A DNA stretch of 64,000 bases from CAYXAA01 sp964462985 (GTDB taxonomy: Bacteria; Pseudomonadota; Alphaproteobacteria; Rhizobiales; Stappiaceae). Location of the stretch: contig CAYXAA010000010.1 in NCBI GenBank assembly GCA_964462985.1, positions 1-64,000 of the forward strand. Reading direction: 5' to 3'. This document shows positions 62,214 to 64,000 of the stretch, piece by piece. How positions within the stretch are numbered: the stretch's first letter is position 1; every line of letters begins with the position of its first letter. The notes beneath the pieces were generated by a model, which was given only the letters and a program-made list of their open reading frames with translations, did no database searches and was not told the origin of the DNA. Position numbers and translations under genes: made by a program.

Positions 62214-62915
62214 ATGAGACGCATGCGAAGCTTGATCCTGGCCCTCCTGATCGCCGTGATGGCCGGCGCGGTCGGCGTCTATCTGTTCGGCTACGACTCG
62301 GCCACGGATTCGAGCTTCGACCGCACTGGCCCCCGCATCGTGGCCCTGACGGCCCTGCTCGCCGTCTTTCTCGTCGGCCTCGCCGCGCGGCGGCCGAAGC
62401 TCGGCAAGGTGCTCGGCGAGGCCGGGATCTGGGCCGCTCTCGGCCTTGTCCTGGTCGGGCTCTACGCCTTCCGGGACGATTTCATGACCGTCTGGAACCG
62501 CGTCCTCGCCGCACTCGTTCCGGGCACGGCGATCGAACGCAGCGACGGCGCCGTGGTGGTGGTGCGCGACGGCAGCCGCCATTATCGCGTCACCGCGGTG
62601 GTCAACGGTGCACAGGTACCGATGATGGTCGACACCGGGGCCTCGGCCGTTACGCTGACGCCTGCGGCGGCCCGCGCCGCGGGTATCGACGTCGACAGCC
62701 TCTCCTACAGGATCCCGGTGTCGACGGCGAATGGCCCCGCGATGGTCGCGCCCGTGAGGATCGACAGCCTCAGCATCGGCTCGATCAAGCTCACCGGCCT
62801 GCGCGGCTACGTCACCCGCGAAGGCGCCCTCGATACCAGCCTGCTCGGCCTTTCTGCCCTCGACCGGTTGTCGGGCTGGCAGGTCGAGGGGGACAGGCTG
62901 ATCCTGCGGCCGTAG
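62214..62915 (+). CDS. Membrane-anchored retroviral-type aspartic protease (TIGR02281-like)
   Basis: A 233-residue protein with three N-terminal hydrophobic segments (about residues 5-23, 43-60 and 70-87), then a single aspartic protease domain. The active site is PMMVDTGASAVTLT, and the second family landmark is GLLGLSALDRLS (written LDTSLLGLSALDRL). Such proteases form dimers, each giving one Asp. Target proteins are unknown. It is convergent with the TauE/SafE gene (21-base gap). Confidence 0.88.
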   Translation: MRRMRSLILALLIAVMAGAVGVYLFGYDSATDSSFDRTGPRIVALTALLAVFLVGLAARRPKLGKVLGEAGIWAALGLVLVGLYAFRDDFMTVWNRVLAALVPGTAIERSDGAVVVVRDGSRHYRVTAVVNGAQVPMMVDTGASAVTLTPAAARAAGIDVDSLSYRIPVSTANGPAMVAPVRIDSLSIGSIKLTGLRGYVTREGALDTSLLGLSALDRLSGWQVEGDRLILRP

Positions 62916-62936
62916 CGAACAGAACCGCGGCGCAGC

Positions 62937-63767
62937 TCAGCTGAGCATGCTCCAGGCGAATCGGAATGCCACCGACATCAGGAACGCTCCGAAGAAGATC
63001 TCGAGCGTCCGCTTCGGCAACGCATGGGCGATCCTGACGCCGAAAGGGGCCGCAAAGGTGGTGATGGGGATGATCAGCGCGACGCCCAGCAGGTTGACGT
63101 AGCCGAGCGAGAACGCCGGCAGATCCGCGGCCCCCCACCCGGCCCAGATCATACCGATGACACCGGGGATCGAGATCAGCACGCCCGTGCCGGCCGACGT
63201 CGCCACCGCCTGGTGGATCGGGCGGCCGAACAACGTCATGAAGGTGTTGTTCATGACGCCGCCGCCAATGCCCATCAACGTCGACAGGAAGCCGATGACC
63301 GCGCCGCAGATCGCCCGCACCGGGTTTCCGGGAATGTCCGAGCCGATCCGCCAACTCTCCCGGTTGAACAGCATGCGCAGGCCGACGACCACGGCGATGC
63401 CGGCGAAAATGCCCTTGAGCCCGTCACCCGAGACATGGGCGGCGACGAAGCTCGCCAGCACGACCCCGACCGGGACGGGGATGATCCAGCTCTTGAGGAG
63501 TTCGAGATCGGCTGCACCCCGCTTCTTGTGCGACAGGAACGACCGGATCGACGTCGGCACGATGATGCCGAGCGAGGTCGCGACCGACAGGTGCATCCGG
63601 ACCGACTCATCGACATCGAACCAGGTCAGGAACTGGTAGAGGACCGGGACCAGCACCGCGCCGCCCCCGATCCCGAAGACCCCGGCGAGAAGACCGGCGA
63701 CCGCCCCGGAGGCGACGAGGGCAACGACGAGCCCGATGATTTCGCCGTTGAGCGACGAAAGATCCAT
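62937..63767 (-). CDS. TauE/SafE (TSUP) family membrane exporter
   Basis: A 276-residue membrane protein with about eight hydrophobic segments. The family's two repeats are visible: GVFGIGGGAVLVPVLYQF near residues 28-45 and GFLSTLMGIGGGVMNNTFM near 160. Members export sulfite, sulfoacetate or related organosulfur ions, among other substrates. It lies about 40 kb from the sulfolactate genes, so any shared role in sulfite removal is speculation. Confidence 0.87.
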   Translation of the reverse strand: MDLSSLNGEIIGLVVALVASGAVAGLLAGVFGIGGGAVLVPVLYQFLTWFDVDESVRMHLSVATSLGIIVPTSIRSFLSHKKRGAADLELLKSWIIPVPVGVVLASFVAAHVSGDGLKGIFAGIAVVVGLRMLFNRESWRIGSDIPGNPVRAICGAVIGFLSTLMGIGGGVMNNTFMTLFGRPIHQAVATSAGTGVLISIPGVIGMIWAGWGAADLPAFSLGYVNLLGVALIIPITTFAAPFGVRIAHALPKRTLEIFFGAFLMSVAFRFAWSMLS

Positions 63768-63804
63768 GACGCACTCCAGAGCGTTGTGGAGACCGGCCGC
63801 CCGG

Positions 63805-64000
63805 TCAGGCCGCCGCGAATGATCCGTCTAAGTGACCGAGTTGCCTGCCCTTGTCCAGCCCGGCCGCCTGCACATCCGCAAGAGCCGCCGCGATGACCTC
63901 TGCGCCGGCCCCGGGGCGCACTGCATCCATCGTCAGCCGGCGGCGCCATGACCTGGCGCCCGGCATGCCGTGATAAAGACCGAGCAGCGGCTTGGTCAGC
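63805..64000 (-). CDS. dusA: tRNA-dihydrouridine(20/20a) synthase DusA, C-terminal end (partial)
   Basis: Only the last ~64 residues lie in the window; the gene continues past the edge. The visible part begins near LTKPLLGLYHGMPGARSWRR, which matches the conserved C-terminal GLF.G.PGAR.WRR segment of DusA, and ends LGHLDGSFAAA before TGA. DusA reduces uridines 20/20a in the tRNA D-loop. It lies upstream of the TauE/SafE gene on the same strand, with 37 bases between. Confidence 0.75.
   Translation of the reverse strand, partial: LTKPLLGLYHGMPGARSWRRRLTMDAVRPGAGAEVIAAALADVQAAGLDKGRQLGHLDGSFAAA

Overview
The window is GC-rich, densely coded DNA from an alphaproteobacterium. The most likely order is Hyphomicrobiales (Rhizobiales), but no rRNA or other species marker is present. 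Supporting signs are the FDH3-type formate dehydrogenase cluster with its alphaproteobacterial accessory genes, an EcfG-type promoter, tandem KpsS-like genes, a TamA/TamB pair, and the mix of tripartite tricarboxylate and amino-acid ABC transporters. No tRNA, rRNA, CRISPR array, insertion sequence, prophage or integrase was seen.

Layout. 1-6.6 kb (minus strand): envelope polysaccharide genes, namely an SDR reductase, a single-module KpsC-like Kdo transferase, two tandem KpsS-like proteins and a Wza/KpsD-type export lipoprotein. 7.1-13.4 kb (plus): tamA-tamB. 13.4-22.3 kb: a catabolic island that best fits sulfolactate degradation. A minus-strand series holds suyA, suyB, a TctCAB transporter, an Ldh-family dehydrogenase (comC-like) and a YeiH-type exporter. 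A divergent GntR regulator (slcR-like) and a D-hydroxyacid dehydrogenase (slcC-like) follow on the plus strand. 22.3-26.5 kb: a glutathione transferase, a YceI-cytochrome b561-YceI trio and a lone sulfotransferase.

26.7-48.5 kb is dominated by formate dehydrogenase. The minus-strand structural series runs torD, a Tat-signal peptide, fdhA, fdh3B, a small lipoprotein, the cytochrome b subunit, a WD40-cytochrome c fusion, a 54-residue membrane peptide, a DUF6494-like protein, a biotin/lipoate-ligase-like protein and a DUF6352-like protein. DUF3305, DUF3306 and a multi-cluster ferredoxin lie nearby. Two unrelated efflux-type transporters (Bcr/CflA MFS and EamA) are interposed. An Mrp ATPase and a BLUF photoreceptor follow. 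Then comes a tightly overlapping fdhD-mobA-mobB-moeA operon, which supplies the sulfurated bis-MGD cofactor.

48.5-64 kb: a Tat-exported metallo-beta-lactamase-fold hydrolase, an amino-acid ABC system without its ATPase, a transsulfuration-type PLP enzyme, a beta-hydroxyacid dehydrogenase, a DJ-1/PfpI protein, an Lrp regulator, a uracil-DNA-glycosylase-fold protein, a DUF1328 peptide, an orphan histidine kinase, divergent cobT/cobS, a lipoprotein hydrolase, a retroviral-type aspartic protease, a TauE/SafE exporter and the 3' end of dusA.

The strongest system-level hypotheses are two. The first is a complete sulfolactate pathway with a regulator whose probable operator lies in front of both divergent arms. 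The second is a formate dehydrogenase respiratory module with many uncharacterised partners and phased promoter repeats. Gene functions rest on recalled family motifs and context; no database search was run.
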